A DNA stretch of 64,000 bases from CAITSH01 sp025356665 (GCA_025356665.1 JANXRV010000066.1:1-64000); one strand, 5' to 3'; counted from the first letter of the stretch, positions 7,928-16,323 are shown. Notes: generated by a model not told the origin, from the letters alone. Numbers and translations are program-made.

Positions 7928-7958
7928 CGGGGGATGCAGTGCATCCCCCGTTTTGTTT
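7928..7958 (+). terminator. Intrinsic terminator/attenuator between gltI and gltJ
   Basis: A perfect 10-bp stem CGGGGGATGC / GCATCCCCCG with a 3-nt loop is followed by TTTTGTTTT. Its place between the binding-protein gene and the permease genes suggests partial termination. Confidence 0.85.
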
Positions 7959-8007
7959 TCAGGGATTCTTGTCGTAGCGCGCCACGTTCTGGCGCGGGGG
8001 AGAGGCA

Positions 8008-8763
8008 GTGAATTACAACTGGAACTGGAAAATATTCTGGGAGCTTTCCCCCGACGGGGCGAGCAACTATATGGGCACCCTGCTCAACGGCCTCCTCTGG
8101 ACGCTGACCACGGCGCTCGCGGCCTGGGTGATTGCGCTGCTGCTTGGCTCCATCGTCGGCACCATACGCACCACCGAGACGCGCTGGCTGGTACGCCTGG
8201 GTGATGCCTACGTCGAGTTGTTTCGCAACATCCCCCTGCTGGTGCAGATGTTCCTGTGGTATTTCGTGCTGCCCGAATTGCTGCCCAAGGACATGGGTAC
8301 GGCGCTCAAGCAAATGCCCAACGCCCCCTTTATCACCGCGGTCTTGTGCCTCGGCTTTTTTACCTCGGCGCGGGTCGCCGAGCAGGTCAAGGCGGGCATC
8401 GGTTCGCTGTCAAAGGGCCAGCGCATGGCCGGCACCGCGCTCGGGCTGACCCAGCCACAGACCTACCGCTACGTGCTGCTGCCCATGGCTTTTCGCATCG
8501 TGCTGCCGCCGCTCACCTCTGAATTCATGAACATCATCAAGAACAGCTCGGTAGCGCTGACCATAGGCCTGATGGAGCTGACCGCGCGTACCCGCGCGAT
8601 GCAGGAGTTCACCTTCCAGGTGTTCGAGGCCTTTACCGCGGCGACGCTGATTTATCTTTTCGTCAATGTCATTGTCGTGCTGCTGATGCGCGTGCTGGAA
8701 AAGAAAGTCGCCGTGCCAGGCATGCTCGGTTCAGTTGTCTCCACGCCGCTGGCCGGCCACTAA
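8008..8763 (+). CDS. gltJ: Amino-acid ABC transporter permease
   Basis: Inner-membrane permease of the HisM/GltJ family, 251 residues with several hydrophobic spans. The EAA loop is seen around ALGLTQPQTYRYVLLPMAFR, the site that contacts the ATPase. VELFRNIPLLVQMFLWYF is the usual second-helix block of this family. The start codon is GTG, preceded by GGGGGAGAGG. It would form a heterodimeric channel with the next gene product. The stop codon overlaps the ribosome site of that gene. Confidence 0.88.
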   Translation: MNYNWNWKIFWELSPDGASNYMGTLLNGLLWTLTTALAAWVIALLLGSIVGTIRTTETRWLVRLGDAYVELFRNIPLLVQMFLWYFVLPELLPKDMGTALKQMPNAPFITAVLCLGFFTSARVAEQVKAGIGSLSKGQRMAGTALGLTQPQTYRYVLLPMAFRIVLPPLTSEFMNIIKNSSVALTIGLMELTARTRAMQEFTFQVFEAFTAATLIYLFVNVIVVLLMRVLEKKVAVPGMLGSVVSTPLAGH

Positions 8764-8774
8764 GGAGTTACGGC

Positions 8775-9467
8775 ATGTTCAGCAATTTCGACTTTGACGT
8801 CATCCAGCGTTCGTGGAAGTACCTGTTTTTCGACGGCATGGCTTTTACCGTCTATCTCACACTGCTCGCCATGGTCGGGGGCATCATTTTTGGCACCCTG
8901 CTGGCGATGATGCGCCTGTCCTCTATCAAGCCGCTGTCCTTTGCCGCCGGCACTTACGTCAACATGCTGCGCTCGGTGCCCTTGCTGCTGGTGATCTTCT
9001 GGTTTTATTTTCTGGTGCCCTACATCGGCGCCTGGATCATCGGCTCGCCCACGCCGATCAAGGTCGGCGCGTTCAGCTCCTCGCTGATCACATTCGTGCT
9101 GTTCGAGGCCTGCTACTACTGCGAGATCATGCGCGCGGGCATCCAGTCCATCCCGCGCGGCCAGGTTGCTGCGGGCAATGCCCTGGGCCTCAACTACTGG
9201 CAGACCATGCAATTGATCGTGCTGCCACAGGCTTTTCGCAACATGCTGCCGGTGCTGCTGACACAGACCATTATCCTTTTCCAGGACGTGTCGCTGGTCT
9301 ATGTGTTGTCGATCACCGACTTTGTCGGCGCCGCCTCCAAGGTGGCGCAGCGCGACGGCCGCCTGGTGGAGATGTACCTGTTCGTGGCCCTCGTCTACTT
9401 CATCATCTGCTACAGCTTGTCGATACTGGTGAAAAGGCTGCAGAACAGAATCGCCATTGTTCGCTGA
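8775..9467 (+). CDS. gltK: Amino-acid ABC transporter permease
   Basis: Second permease of the importer, 230 residues, with hydrophobic helices and the EAA loop around NALGLNYWQTMQLIVLPQAF. The early block NMLRSVPLLLVIFWFYF parallels that of the partner permease. AAGGAG lies 8 nt before the ATG and overlaps the end of gltJ, so the two are translationally close. It ends 23 nt before the ATPase gene. Together the pair makes the membrane pore for glutamate/aspartate-type substrates. Confidence 0.88.
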   Translation: MFSNFDFDVIQRSWKYLFFDGMAFTVYLTLLAMVGGIIFGTLLAMMRLSSIKPLSFAAGTYVNMLRSVPLLLVIFWFYFLVPYIGAWIIGSPTPIKVGAFSSSLITFVLFEACYYCEIMRAGIQSIPRGQVAAGNALGLNYWQTMQLIVLPQAFRNMLPVLLTQTIILFQDVSLVYVLSITDFVGAASKVAQRDGRLVEMYLFVALVYFIICYSLSILVKRLQNRIAIVR

Positions 9468-9490
9468 AGACGCATTCCAAGGGAAAACTC

Positions 9491-10219
9491 ATGATTGAAA
9501 TAAAAAATATCAGTAAGTGGTACGGCTCCTTCCAGGTGCTGACCAACTGCACCACCAGCGTCGCCAAGGGGGAGGTGGTGGTGGTGTGCGGCCCCTCCGG
9601 TTCGGGCAAATCGACGCTGATCAAATGCGTCAACGCACTTGAGCCCTTCCAGCAGGGCGAGATCAGCGTCGACGGCGTCTCGGTGGGCGATCCCAAGACC
9701 GACCTGCCCAAGCTGCGCGCGCGCATCGGCATGGTGTTCCAGAACTTTGAATTGTTTCCGCACCTGTCCATCCGCGAAAACCTCAGCCTGGCGCAGGTCA
9801 AGGTGCTGGGGCGATCGCAGGACGAAGCCAACGAGCGCGGCCTCAAATACCTCGACCGCGTCGGCCTGATCGAACAAAAAGACAAATTTCCCGGCCAGCT
9901 TTCCGGCGGCCAGCAGCAGCGCGTCGCCATCGCCCGCGCGCTGTCGATGGATCCGATCGCCATGTTGTTTGACGAGCCGACCTCGGCGCTTGACCCCGAA
10001 ATGATCAACGAGGTGCTCGATGTGATGGTCGGCCTCGCCAAGGACGGCATGACCATGATGTGCGTGACCCACGAAATGGGCTTTGCACGCACCGTGGCCA
10101 ACCGCGTGATTTTCATGGATCGCGGCGAGATCGTCGAAGATGCGCAAAAGGACGATTTTTTCGGCAAGCCGCGCTCAGAGCGCGCAGTGCAGTTCTTGTC
10201 CAAGATCCTGCATCACTAA
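9491..10219 (+). CDS. gltL: Amino-acid ABC transporter ATP-binding protein
   Basis: ATPase of the polar amino acid importer, 242 residues from the ATG at 9491. The frame is open much further upstream, but that part is the shadow of gltK. Walker A GPSGSGKST is at residues 34-42, the ABC signature LSGGQQ at 137-142, Walker B around 157-163 (MLFDEP), and the switch His is in VTHEMGFA. The sequence is typical of the GlnQ/GltL group (LFPHLSIRENL). AAGGGA precedes the start. It is the last gene of the operon and is followed by an inverted repeat of the TCATTGCG type. Confidence 0.92.
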   Translation: MIEIKNISKWYGSFQVLTNCTTSVAKGEVVVVCGPSGSGKSTLIKCVNALEPFQQGEISVDGVSVGDPKTDLPKLRARIGMVFQNFELFPHLSIRENLSLAQVKVLGRSQDEANERGLKYLDRVGLIEQKDKFPGQLSGGQQQRVAIARALSMDPIAMLFDEPTSALDPEMINEVLDVMVGLAKDGMTMMCVTHEMGFARTVANRVIFMDRGEIVEDAQKDDFFGKPRSERAVQFLSKILHH

Positions 10220-10238
10220 AACCGAAGCCAATACGCGC

Positions 10239-10363
10239 CGTCATTGCGCGGAGGCGAAGCCGATGCCCCGAAGGTAATCCCCGGAGGGGACGCGGCAATC
10301 TTGTGGTGTTGCGACTGCAGTCACAAGAGCGCTGAGATTGCTTCGCTGCGCTCACAATGACAT
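10239..10363. repeat. TCATTGCG-type inverted repeat pair between gltL and the ThDP enzyme
   Basis: The left arm (CGTCATTGCGCGGAGGCGAA) and the right arm (GATTGCTTCGCTGCGCTCAC then AATGACA) are a divergent version of the pair at 2668-2759. An extra inner hairpin (GGTAATCCCCGGAGGGGA) lies between them. It fills the space between two convergent genes and may act as a bidirectional terminator. Confidence 0.7.
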
Positions 10364-10371
10364 GGTGACCT

Positions 10372-12072
10372 TCAGCGTGCCTGCTTGGCCTTTGTTGTGA
10401 TGGCATCGAGGGTGGTGCTGGTGGTGATCGCCTGCGGATCGATTCGCACCTCGATCAGCGCCGGCTTGCCCGCCGCCAGCGCGCGCTCAAAGGCCGGGGC
10501 GAACTGCGCCGTTTCTTCCACCGTCTCGCCATGCAGGCCGAACGAGCGCGCGAACGCGGCGAAGTCCGGGTTGACCAGCGCCGTGCCATGCACGCGCTCC
10601 GGGTACTCACGCTCCTGATGCATGCGAATGGTGCCGTACATGCTGTTGTTGATGACGACGAATATCACGTTCGCGCCAAATTGCGCGGCAGTGGCGATTT
10701 CCTGGCCGTTCATCAAAAAATCACCGTCACCGTTAAAGGACACGACAATGCGTCCGGGATAGGCAATTTTTGCCGCCACCCCCGCCGGCACGCCGTAACC
10801 CATTGAGCCGTTGGTCGGCGCCACCTGCGTGCGCAAACCGGTAAAACGGTAATAGCGCTGCACGAAGCCGCTGAAGTTGCCCGCACCGGTGGTCAGAATG
10901 CTGTCGGCGGGCAGGCGCCCGCGCAGCCAGGCGATGAGCTCGCCCATCTGCACCTTGCCGGGTATGGCGGCCGGCTTGTCGTTCCAAGCGATGTAGTCGG
11001 CGCGCGCGGCGGTGAGCCAGTCGCGCCAGGCGCCGCCGTCTATTTTGAGCTGCGCCACAGCGGCGGCGAAATTCGCCATACCTGAATTGATCAGCAACTC
11101 ACCCTGATAGACGCGCCCCAATTCCTCGGCGCCGGCATGCACATGAATCAGCCGCTGTTTCGGGCGGGGCGACTGGAGCAGCGTGTAGCCGCTGGTGGTC
11201 ATCTCGCCCAGGCGCGCACCGACGACCAGCAGCAGGTCGGCGTCGCGCACGCGTTGCGCCAGCTTCGGATTGAGGCCGATGCCAACATCGCCGATGTAAT
11301 GCTCGCGACGGTTGTCATACAGATCCTGAAAGCGAAAAGCGCAGCTCACCGGCAGGCCCGCAGCCTCGGCAAAGCGGGCAATGTCGGCGCAGGCCTCCGG
11401 TGTCCACACCGTGCCCCCCAGCATCAGCAACGGCCGCTTGGCGCCCTGCAGCGCGACACGCAAGCGTTCCATGTCGGCCGGCGCCGGCGCCGCCTGCACC
11501 GCCTGGTAGGGCGCGGTGTCGGCCACCGTCGCGAGCTGGATCAGCATGTCTTCGGGCAGCGCCAGCACCACCGGGCCGGGCCGACCCGAGGTGGCGACCT
11601 GAAAGGCGTGGTTGACGTATTCGGGGATGCGGTCGGCGCGATCGATCTGCGCCACCCACTTGGCCATCTCACCGAACATGCGCCGATAGTCCATTTCCTG
11701 AAAGGCTTCGCGCTCGACAAAATCGCCGCCAACCTGGCCGATGAACAGGATCATCGGCGTGGAGTCCTGGTAGGCGGTGTGCACGCCGATCGACGCATTG
11801 GTCGCGCCGGGACCGCGCGTGACAAAGCAAATACCCGGCCGGCCGGTGGTCTTGGCCCAGGCCTCGGCCATGTAGGAAGCACCGCCATCCTGGCGCGCCA
11901 CCACAAGCTTGATGTCCTCGCGCGCATCGTAGAGCGCGTCGAGCACGGCCAGATAGCTCTCGCCCGGGACGCAGAACGCGGTGTCCACGCCGTGCACGCG
12001 CAGCGCATCGACTATGAGTTGCCCGCCGGTGCGGGGCCTGAGGTCTAGGTCTAGGTCTAGGTCTATTTTCAT
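10372..12072 (-). CDS. Thiamine-diphosphate enzyme, acetolactate synthase-like
   Basis: A 566-residue protein with the three domains of acetolactate synthase large subunits and related ThDP enzymes. The catalytic Glu is E38 in VPGESYL. The cofactor motif runs from GDGDF at about 448 to NN at 475-476. GPGATN and DSTPMILFIGQV are typical of this branch. No small regulatory subunit gene is adjacent, so this is probably a catabolic or side-activity paralogue rather than biosynthetic IlvB; the substrate is unknown. The ATG at 12072 is preferred over a TTG two codons upstream, though no strong ribosome site is seen. The N-terminus reads DLDLDLDL because of a hexamer repeat in the DNA. Confidence 0.8.
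   Translation of the reverse strand: MKIDLDLDLDLRPRTGGQLIVDALRVHGVDTAFCVPGESYLAVLDALYDAREDIKLVVARQDGGASYMAEAWAKTTGRPGICFVTRGPGATNASIGVHTAYQDSTPMILFIGQVGGDFVEREAFQEMDYRRMFGEMAKWVAQIDRADRIPEYVNHAFQVATSGRPGPVVLALPEDMLIQLATVADTAPYQAVQAAPAPADMERLRVALQGAKRPLLMLGGTVWTPEACADIARFAEAAGLPVSCAFRFQDLYDNRREHYIGDVGIGLNPKLAQRVRDADLLLVVGARLGEMTTSGYTLLQSPRPKQRLIHVHAGAEELGRVYQGELLINSGMANFAAAVAQLKIDGGAWRDWLTAARADYIAWNDKPAAIPGKVQMGELIAWLRGRLPADSILTTGAGNFSGFVQRYYRFTGLRTQVAPTNGSMGYGVPAGVAAKIAYPGRIVVSFNGDGDFLMNGQEIATAAQFGANVIFVVINNSMYGTIRMHQEREYPERVHGTALVNPDFAAFARSFGLHGETVEETAQFAPAFERALAAGKPALIEVRIDPQAITTSTTLDAITTKAKQAR
12041..12064. repeat. Hexanucleotide tandem repeat (AGGTCT x4) in coding start
   Basis: Four perfect copies of AGGTCT encode repeated Asp-Leu pairs right after the start of the ThDP enzyme. 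A unit of six bases changes the protein by two residues per slip without breaking the frame. Confidence 0.9.
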
Positions 12073-12380
12073 GATCAATCTGCCAAGAAAGCCTTAAAAC
12101 AGGAGTGTGTTGCGAAATCACATCAGCAAGTTCCCTCCCCCTGGCGGGAGCGGGACAGGGAGAGGGGGAATGAGCGCAAACGAAAAGCAGTGTCGCCATT
12201 GCGAAGATTCCCCCTCTCCCCGGCCCTCCCCCGTCAAGGGGAAAGGGGTTCCGTGCCCTGGTGCGGGTATTTCACAGCGCCCTTCCTGCAAAAAAACCGC
12301 CACTCTTTTACAAGTGGCGATGCGTTATTATTGGGCCGCTGCAAATCCAAACAACGCCTCGCTGCGGCCACCAGATAATT
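12073..12380. other. Intergenic region with a large GC-rich inverted repeat
   Basis: This is the divergent promoter region of the ThDP enzyme and the CoA-binding protein, about 308 bp without a gene. From about 12131 to 12250 it holds a roughly 40-bp element (CCTCCCCCTGGCGGGAGCGG, then GGAGAGGGGG) followed by its own inverted copy (CCCCCTCTCCCC, then GTCAAGGGGAAAGGGG). The two arms could pair as a long, G/C-rich hairpin. Pairs of CCCTCTCCC-type repeats are common in proteobacterial genomes. No clear promoter was identified. Confidence 0.7.
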
Positions 12381-12863
12381 ATGTCAGACATCCCCTCCCT
12401 TCGCCGCATCCTTGCGCAAAGCCACACCATTGCCGTCGTGGGACTTTCCGCCGACTGGTTCCGGCCAAGCTATTTCGCCGCCAAATACATGATCACCCAC
12501 GGCTACACGGTTATCCCGGTGAATCCGCGCTACGCGGAAATTCTTGGCCAAAAATCGTACAAATCACTGCGCGACATCCCGGCCGAAATCGCCGCCAAGA
12601 TCGACATCGTCGACTGCTTCAGGAAGACCGGGGACATCATGCCCATTGCCGAGGACGCCATCGCCATCGGCGCCAAGGTGCTGTGGCAGCAAATAGGCGT
12701 ACTCCATCACGAGGCCGACGCCATGGTGCGGGCGGCCGGCATGGATAGCGTGATGGATCGCTGCGTCAAAATAGAACACGGACGGCTTTTCGGCGGCCTT
12801 AACTGGTGCGGCGTCAACACCGGGGTGATTTCCGCCAAGCGACCGCAATGGCTGGCGTACTGA
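12381..12863 (+). CDS. CoA-binding protein, YccU family
   Basis: A 160-residue single-domain protein of the CoA-binding Rossmann family (COG1832, YccU-like), related to the CoA-binding part of succinyl-CoA synthetase. The N-terminal strand-loop HTIAVVGLSADWFRPSY binds the nucleotide, and the middle segment VIPVNPRYAEILGQKSYKSL is typical. VDCFRKTGDI and LWQQIGVLHHEA complete the pattern. The frame is open 40 codons further upstream, but ATG at 12381 gives the family N-terminus. The cellular role is not established. It precedes metY by about 200 nt that contain repeats, so co-transcription is uncertain. Confidence 0.85.
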   Translation: MSDIPSLRRILAQSHTIAVVGLSADWFRPSYFAAKYMITHGYTVIPVNPRYAEILGQKSYKSLRDIPAEIAAKIDIVDCFRKTGDIMPIAEDAIAIGAKVLWQQIGVLHHEADAMVRAAGMDSVMDRCVKIEHGRLFGGLNWCGVNTGVISAKRPQWLAY

Positions 12864-12895
12864 GTTTGACCGTGAGGGCCTCTTTCAAACTACGT

Positions 12896-12974
12896 TGTCA
12901 TTCTGAGGGCGCAGCCCGAAGAATCTGCTTTTCAAGCGTGCGACAGCAGATCCCTCGCTGCGCTCGGGATGACA
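12896..12974. repeat. Inverted repeat of the TCATTCTGAGG type
   Basis: TGTCATTCTGAGGGCGCAGC through GAATCTGCT is mirrored by AGCAGATCCCTCGCTGCGCT then CGGGATGACA. The arms are about 30 bp with a spacer of about 18 bp. It lies between the CoA-binding gene and metY and resembles, but differs from, the TCATTGCGAGC family elsewhere in the window. Confidence 0.75.
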
Positions 12975-13023
12975 GTATCCGGATATCGCGCCCGGCACTC
13001 ACCCGTTTGCAAACCGGGAGAAG

Positions 13024-13058
13024 TCTGGAAATGCCCGACTGGTGCGGGTTTTCAGCCG
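13024..13058. repeat. Palindromic intergenic repeat, copy C
   Basis: TCTGGAAATGCCCGACTGG and GCGGGTTTTCAGCCG form an imperfect stem of the family described at 2628. Its CTGG centre shows the opposite orientation. It ends 12 nt before the metY ATG, unlike the other copies. Confidence 0.65.
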
Positions 13059-13070
13059 GTGGCATGCGCC

Positions 13071-14372
13071 ATGGCTGATCGCAAGTTCGGCATCGAGACC
13101 CTGACGCTGCATGCCGGCCAGGTCCCCGACCCGGCCACCGGCGCACGCGCCGTGCCGCTGTACCAGACGACCTCCTTCGTCTTTGACTCGGCCGAGCACG
13201 CGGCGAGCCTGTTCAACCTGCAGACCTTCGGCAACGTCTATACCCGCCTGTCCAACCCGACAACCGCGGTGTTCGAGGAGCGCATGGCGGCGCTCGAGGG
13301 CGGACGCGCCGCGTTGGCCGCCGCAACAGGCCAGGCTGCGGAGATGACCGCACTGCTGGCGCTTTGCCAGCAGGGTGACGAGATCGTTTCCGCCTCGACG
13401 CTCTACGGCGGCACCTATTCGCTGTTCGATGTGAATTTCCGCAAGCTCGGCATCAACACCACCTTCGTGCATCCCGACGATCCGGAAAACTTTCGCCGCG
13501 CCATCAGCAAAAAAACAAAAGTTCTCTATGCCGAGACCATAGGCAACCCGCTGATGAACGTGGCCGACATCGAGGCCATCGCCGCCATCGCCCACGAAGC
13601 GGGCGTGCCGCTGATCATCGACAATACCGTCGCCTCGCCCTACCTTTGCCGCCCCATCGAACACGGCGCCGACATCGTCGTGCACTCGGCCACGAAGTAC
13701 ATTGGCGGCCACGGCACCAGCATGGGCGGGGTCATTGTCGAGTCGGGCAAGTTCCCCTGGGACAACGGCAATTTCCCGGATATGACCGAGCCCTCGCGCG
13801 GCTACCACGGCGTGCGCTTTTACGAGACCTTCGGCGACTTTGGCTACACCATGAAGGCGCGCATGGAAACCATGCGCACCTTTGGCGCGACGCTGTCGCC
13901 CTTTAACGCCTGGATGATGTTGCAGGGCCTGGAAACGCTGCACGTGCGCATGGACAGGCATTGCAGCAACGCGCTGGCGGTGGCGCAATTTCTCGAGGTG
14001 CATCCGCTGGTGAGTTGGGTCAATTACCCGGGTCTTCCCGGCAACCAATACCATGCGCTGGCAAAAAAATACCTGGCAAAGGGCGCCAGCGGCTTGATGA
14101 CTTTCGGCATCAAGCAGGGTGCCAACAGCGCAAAAACGGCGGGTGAAAAATTTATCGAAGCGGCAACCTTCATGAGCCACCTCGCCAATATCGGCGACGC
14201 GCGCACCCTCATCATTCACCCGGCCTCTACGACGCACCGCCAGTTGAGCGAAGACGAGCAGATCAAGGCCGGGGTCACTCCCGACATGATCCGCATTTCG
14301 GTCGGTCTCGAAACACTGGACGATGTGCTTTGGGATATTGACCAGGCTTTGCAACAATCGCAGCAAAAATAG
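13071..14372 (+). CDS. metY: O-acetylhomoserine sulfhydrylase
   Basis: PLP enzyme of the Cys/Met metabolism family, 433 residues. It makes homocysteine from O-acetylhomoserine and sulfide (or methionine from methanethiol). The PLP lysine is K209 in HSATKYIGGHG. The N-terminal LTLHAGQVPDPATGARAVPL and YTRLSNPTTAVFEERMAALE, and the overall length (longer than cystathionine synthases), fit MetY. The ATG at 13071 matches the usual family start; the upstream open frame is discarded because it runs through a dispersed repeat. The gamma-glutamyltransferase-like gene starts 29 nt downstream, suggesting an operon that may link thiol scavenging and methionine supply. Confidence 0.92.
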   Translation: MADRKFGIETLTLHAGQVPDPATGARAVPLYQTTSFVFDSAEHAASLFNLQTFGNVYTRLSNPTTAVFEERMAALEGGRAALAAATGQAAEMTALLALCQQGDEIVSASTLYGGTYSLFDVNFRKLGINTTFVHPDDPENFRRAISKKTKVLYAETIGNPLMNVADIEAIAAIAHEAGVPLIIDNTVASPYLCRPIEHGADIVVHSATKYIGGHGTSMGGVIVESGKFPWDNGNFPDMTEPSRGYHGVRFYETFGDFGYTMKARMETMRTFGATLSPFNAWMMLQGLETLHVRMDRHCSNALAVAQFLEVHPLVSWVNYPGLPGNQYHALAKKYLAKGASGLMTFGIKQGANSAKTAGEKFIEAATFMSHLANIGDARTLIIHPASTTHRQLSEDEQIKAGVTPDMIRISVGLETLDDVLWDIDQALQQSQQK

Positions 14373-14401
14373 CGGCACTCAACACAGGACCCAAGACGCT
14401 C

Positions 14402-15988
14402 ATGTCAATCCCCTCTTTCGACAATCCCTACCTCACCCTGCGCCGTCCAACGATGGCAAAGAACGTCGTCTCGACTTCCCAGCCGCTGGCTTCCGTTGCG
14501 GGACTCTCGGCGCTGGCAGCCGGCGGCAACGCCGTCGACGCGGCGCTCACCACCGCCATCACACTGACGGTGGTCGAACCGATTTCCAACGGCGCCGGCA
14601 GCGATGCCTTCGCGCTCATCTGGGACGGCAAAAAACTGCACGGCCTCAACGCCTCGGGCCGCTCGCCGGCGGCCTGGACGCCCGACTACTTCAAGGGTCA
14701 GAAAGCCATTCCGGCGCGCGGCTGGAATTCGGTCAGCGTACCGGGGGCCGTGTCGGCGTGGGTCGAAATGTCCAGCCGCTTCGGCAAACTGCCGTTCGAA
14801 AAGCTGTTCGAGCCGGCCATCCGCTACGCCAACGAGGGCTACCTCGTGTCACCTTTTGTGGCGACACGCTGGGCCTTCCAGGTGCCCGAACTCAAGGTCC
14901 AGCCCGGATTTGCCCAAGCCTTCATGCCCAATGGCCGCGCGCCGATGGCCGGTGAAAAATTCGTCTTTCCCGAGCTGGGTAAGACGCTGGAGAAAATCGC
15001 CGCAACAAAAGGCAAGGCCTTTTACGAGGGTGAGCTCGCCGAGATGATCGCGGCGCATTCGGCCGCCTGCGGCGGCGCGATGACCAAGGCGGACCTCGCC
15101 GCCCACACCCTCGACTGGGTCGAGCCCATCAGCCAGAACTATCGCGACCTCACTGTGCACGAAATCCCGCCCAACGGACAGGGCATCGTCTGCCTGATCG
15201 CTCTGGGAATACTGCAGCACTTCGATGTGGCCTCGTATCCGGTCGATTCAGCCCACAGCGTGCACCTGCAGATCGAGGCGGTGAAACTCGCCTTCGCTGA
15301 TGCGCTGCGCTTTGTCGCCGATCCGAAGTTCATGCATACCACGCCGGCGGCACTGCTCGACCCGGACTACCTCAAGGCCCGCGCCAAACTGATAGACATG
15401 AAGCGCGCCCAGGATTTCGGCCACGGCAAGCCACCGGGCGGTGGCACCATCTACCTCACCGCCGCCGATGCGGACGGCATGATGGTGTCGATGATCCAGT
15501 CCAATTTTTCCGGCTTCGGTTCCGGGGTGGTCGTGCCTGGCACCGGCATCAGCCTGCAGAACCGCGGCTCGGGCCTGGTGCTCACGCCGGGCCATCCGAA
15601 CGAAGTCGCGCCGCGCAAGAGGCCTTTTCACACCATCATCCCGGGCTTTGTCACCAGGGCCGGCAAGGCCTTGATGAGCTTCGGCCTGATGGGCGGCACC
15701 ATGCAACCGCAAGGCCATGCGCAGCTGATGGTGCGCATGGCCGACTACGGCCAGGGCCCGCAGGCGGCCATAGACGGCCCGCGCTTTCGCATCGTGCAGG
15801 GCATGGAAGTCAATTTCGAGGACTTCCCCAAGGCCGTGCTGCAAGACCTGGCGCAACGCGGGCACAAGGTGGTCGAACTCGAGCCCGGCTACATGGACTT
15901 CGGCTGCTCGCAGATCGCCTACAAGATCGATGACGGGTATATCGCGGCGAGTGACTCGCGACGCGACAGCCTGCCGGTGGGGTACTAA
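14402..15988 (+). CDS. Gamma-glutamyltransferase family protein (YwrD-like, no signal peptide)
   Basis: A 528-residue Ntn-hydrolase of the gamma-glutamyltransferase family, but of the shorter branch (B. subtilis YwrD-like) without a signal peptide. The nucleophile Thr that would be exposed by self-cleavage is T349 in GGTIYLTAADADG. LMGGTMQPQGHAQ near the C-terminus replaces the GSPGG motif of classical enzymes. The first block PTMAKNVVSTSQPLASVAGL is standard. It is probably cytoplasmic and may act on gamma-glutamyl peptides or amides; the substrate cannot be told from sequence. It follows metY by 29 nt and is likely co-transcribed. Confidence 0.87.
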   Translation: MSIPSFDNPYLTLRRPTMAKNVVSTSQPLASVAGLSALAAGGNAVDAALTTAITLTVVEPISNGAGSDAFALIWDGKKLHGLNASGRSPAAWTPDYFKGQKAIPARGWNSVSVPGAVSAWVEMSSRFGKLPFEKLFEPAIRYANEGYLVSPFVATRWAFQVPELKVQPGFAQAFMPNGRAPMAGEKFVFPELGKTLEKIAATKGKAFYEGELAEMIAAHSAACGGAMTKADLAAHTLDWVEPISQNYRDLTVHEIPPNGQGIVCLIALGILQHFDVASYPVDSAHSVHLQIEAVKLAFADALRFVADPKFMHTTPAALLDPDYLKARAKLIDMKRAQDFGHGKPPGGGTIYLTAADADGMMVSMIQSNFSGFGSGVVVPGTGISLQNRGSGLVLTPGHPNEVAPRKRPFHTIIPGFVTRAGKALMSFGLMGGTMQPQGHAQLMVRMADYGQGPQAAIDGPRFRIVQGMEVNFEDFPKAVLQDLAQRGHKVVELEPGYMDFGCSQIAYKIDDGYIAASDSRRDSLPVGY

Positions 15989-16009
15989 ACCGCTAGACGC
16001 GCAGCACTC

Positions 16010-16258
16010 AAGCGAGGTTCTTTTTAAAAAACGCGACAGTCCGCTCCCACGACAGCTTGGCCGCGGCCTCGCTGTAGCGCGGCCTACGACGTCTTCGCTA
16101 TAGAGATTCAAACCGCGGTTTTCATGGATCACCAACACCGCCGGGAACGGCCCCGAACCGGCCGGCTGCAGCAGATCGCCGCGCATCTGCCCGGAATTGC
16201 CGCCGGCTGAAGGATAGGTCACGTACTGTGCCTTGATGCGCGCTTCGGAGAACGAGGC
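16010..16258 (-). pseudogene. Dienelactone hydrolase remnant with internal deletion
   Basis: This stretch is nearly identical to two separate parts of the intact gene at 17000-17890. Bases 16010-16083 match its 3' end (about 17007-17079), and 16084-16258 match 17531-17706, so about 450 bp are missing. Several substitutions have accumulated, and the 5' end with the Tat signal is lost. The remnant has the same orientation as the intact gene but lies on the other side of the toxin-antitoxin pair. It cannot encode a working enzyme. Similarity is high enough to suggest a fairly recent duplication. Confidence 0.88.
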
Positions 16259-16323
16259 TGCGTTTAGCCCTACGACCCCGAGCAGGCGATTCCCCGCAGA
16301 TATGGGAACTACCCGCCCGGTTA

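Noticed and set aside
12131..12250. A possible CRISPR array in the repeat-rich intergenic DNA
   Set aside because: There are only two arms in inverted orientation, no regular spacers and no cas genes nearby.
12864..13070. A SAM or cobalamin riboswitch upstream of metY
   Set aside because: The space is filled by an inverted repeat and a palindromic repeat; I could not find the conserved core of any known methionine-related riboswitch.
12999..14378. A 459-codon minus-strand open frame opposite metY
   Set aside because: metY on the + strand has full-length homology and an intact PLP site; the reverse frame has the composition of a shadow and no ribosome site.
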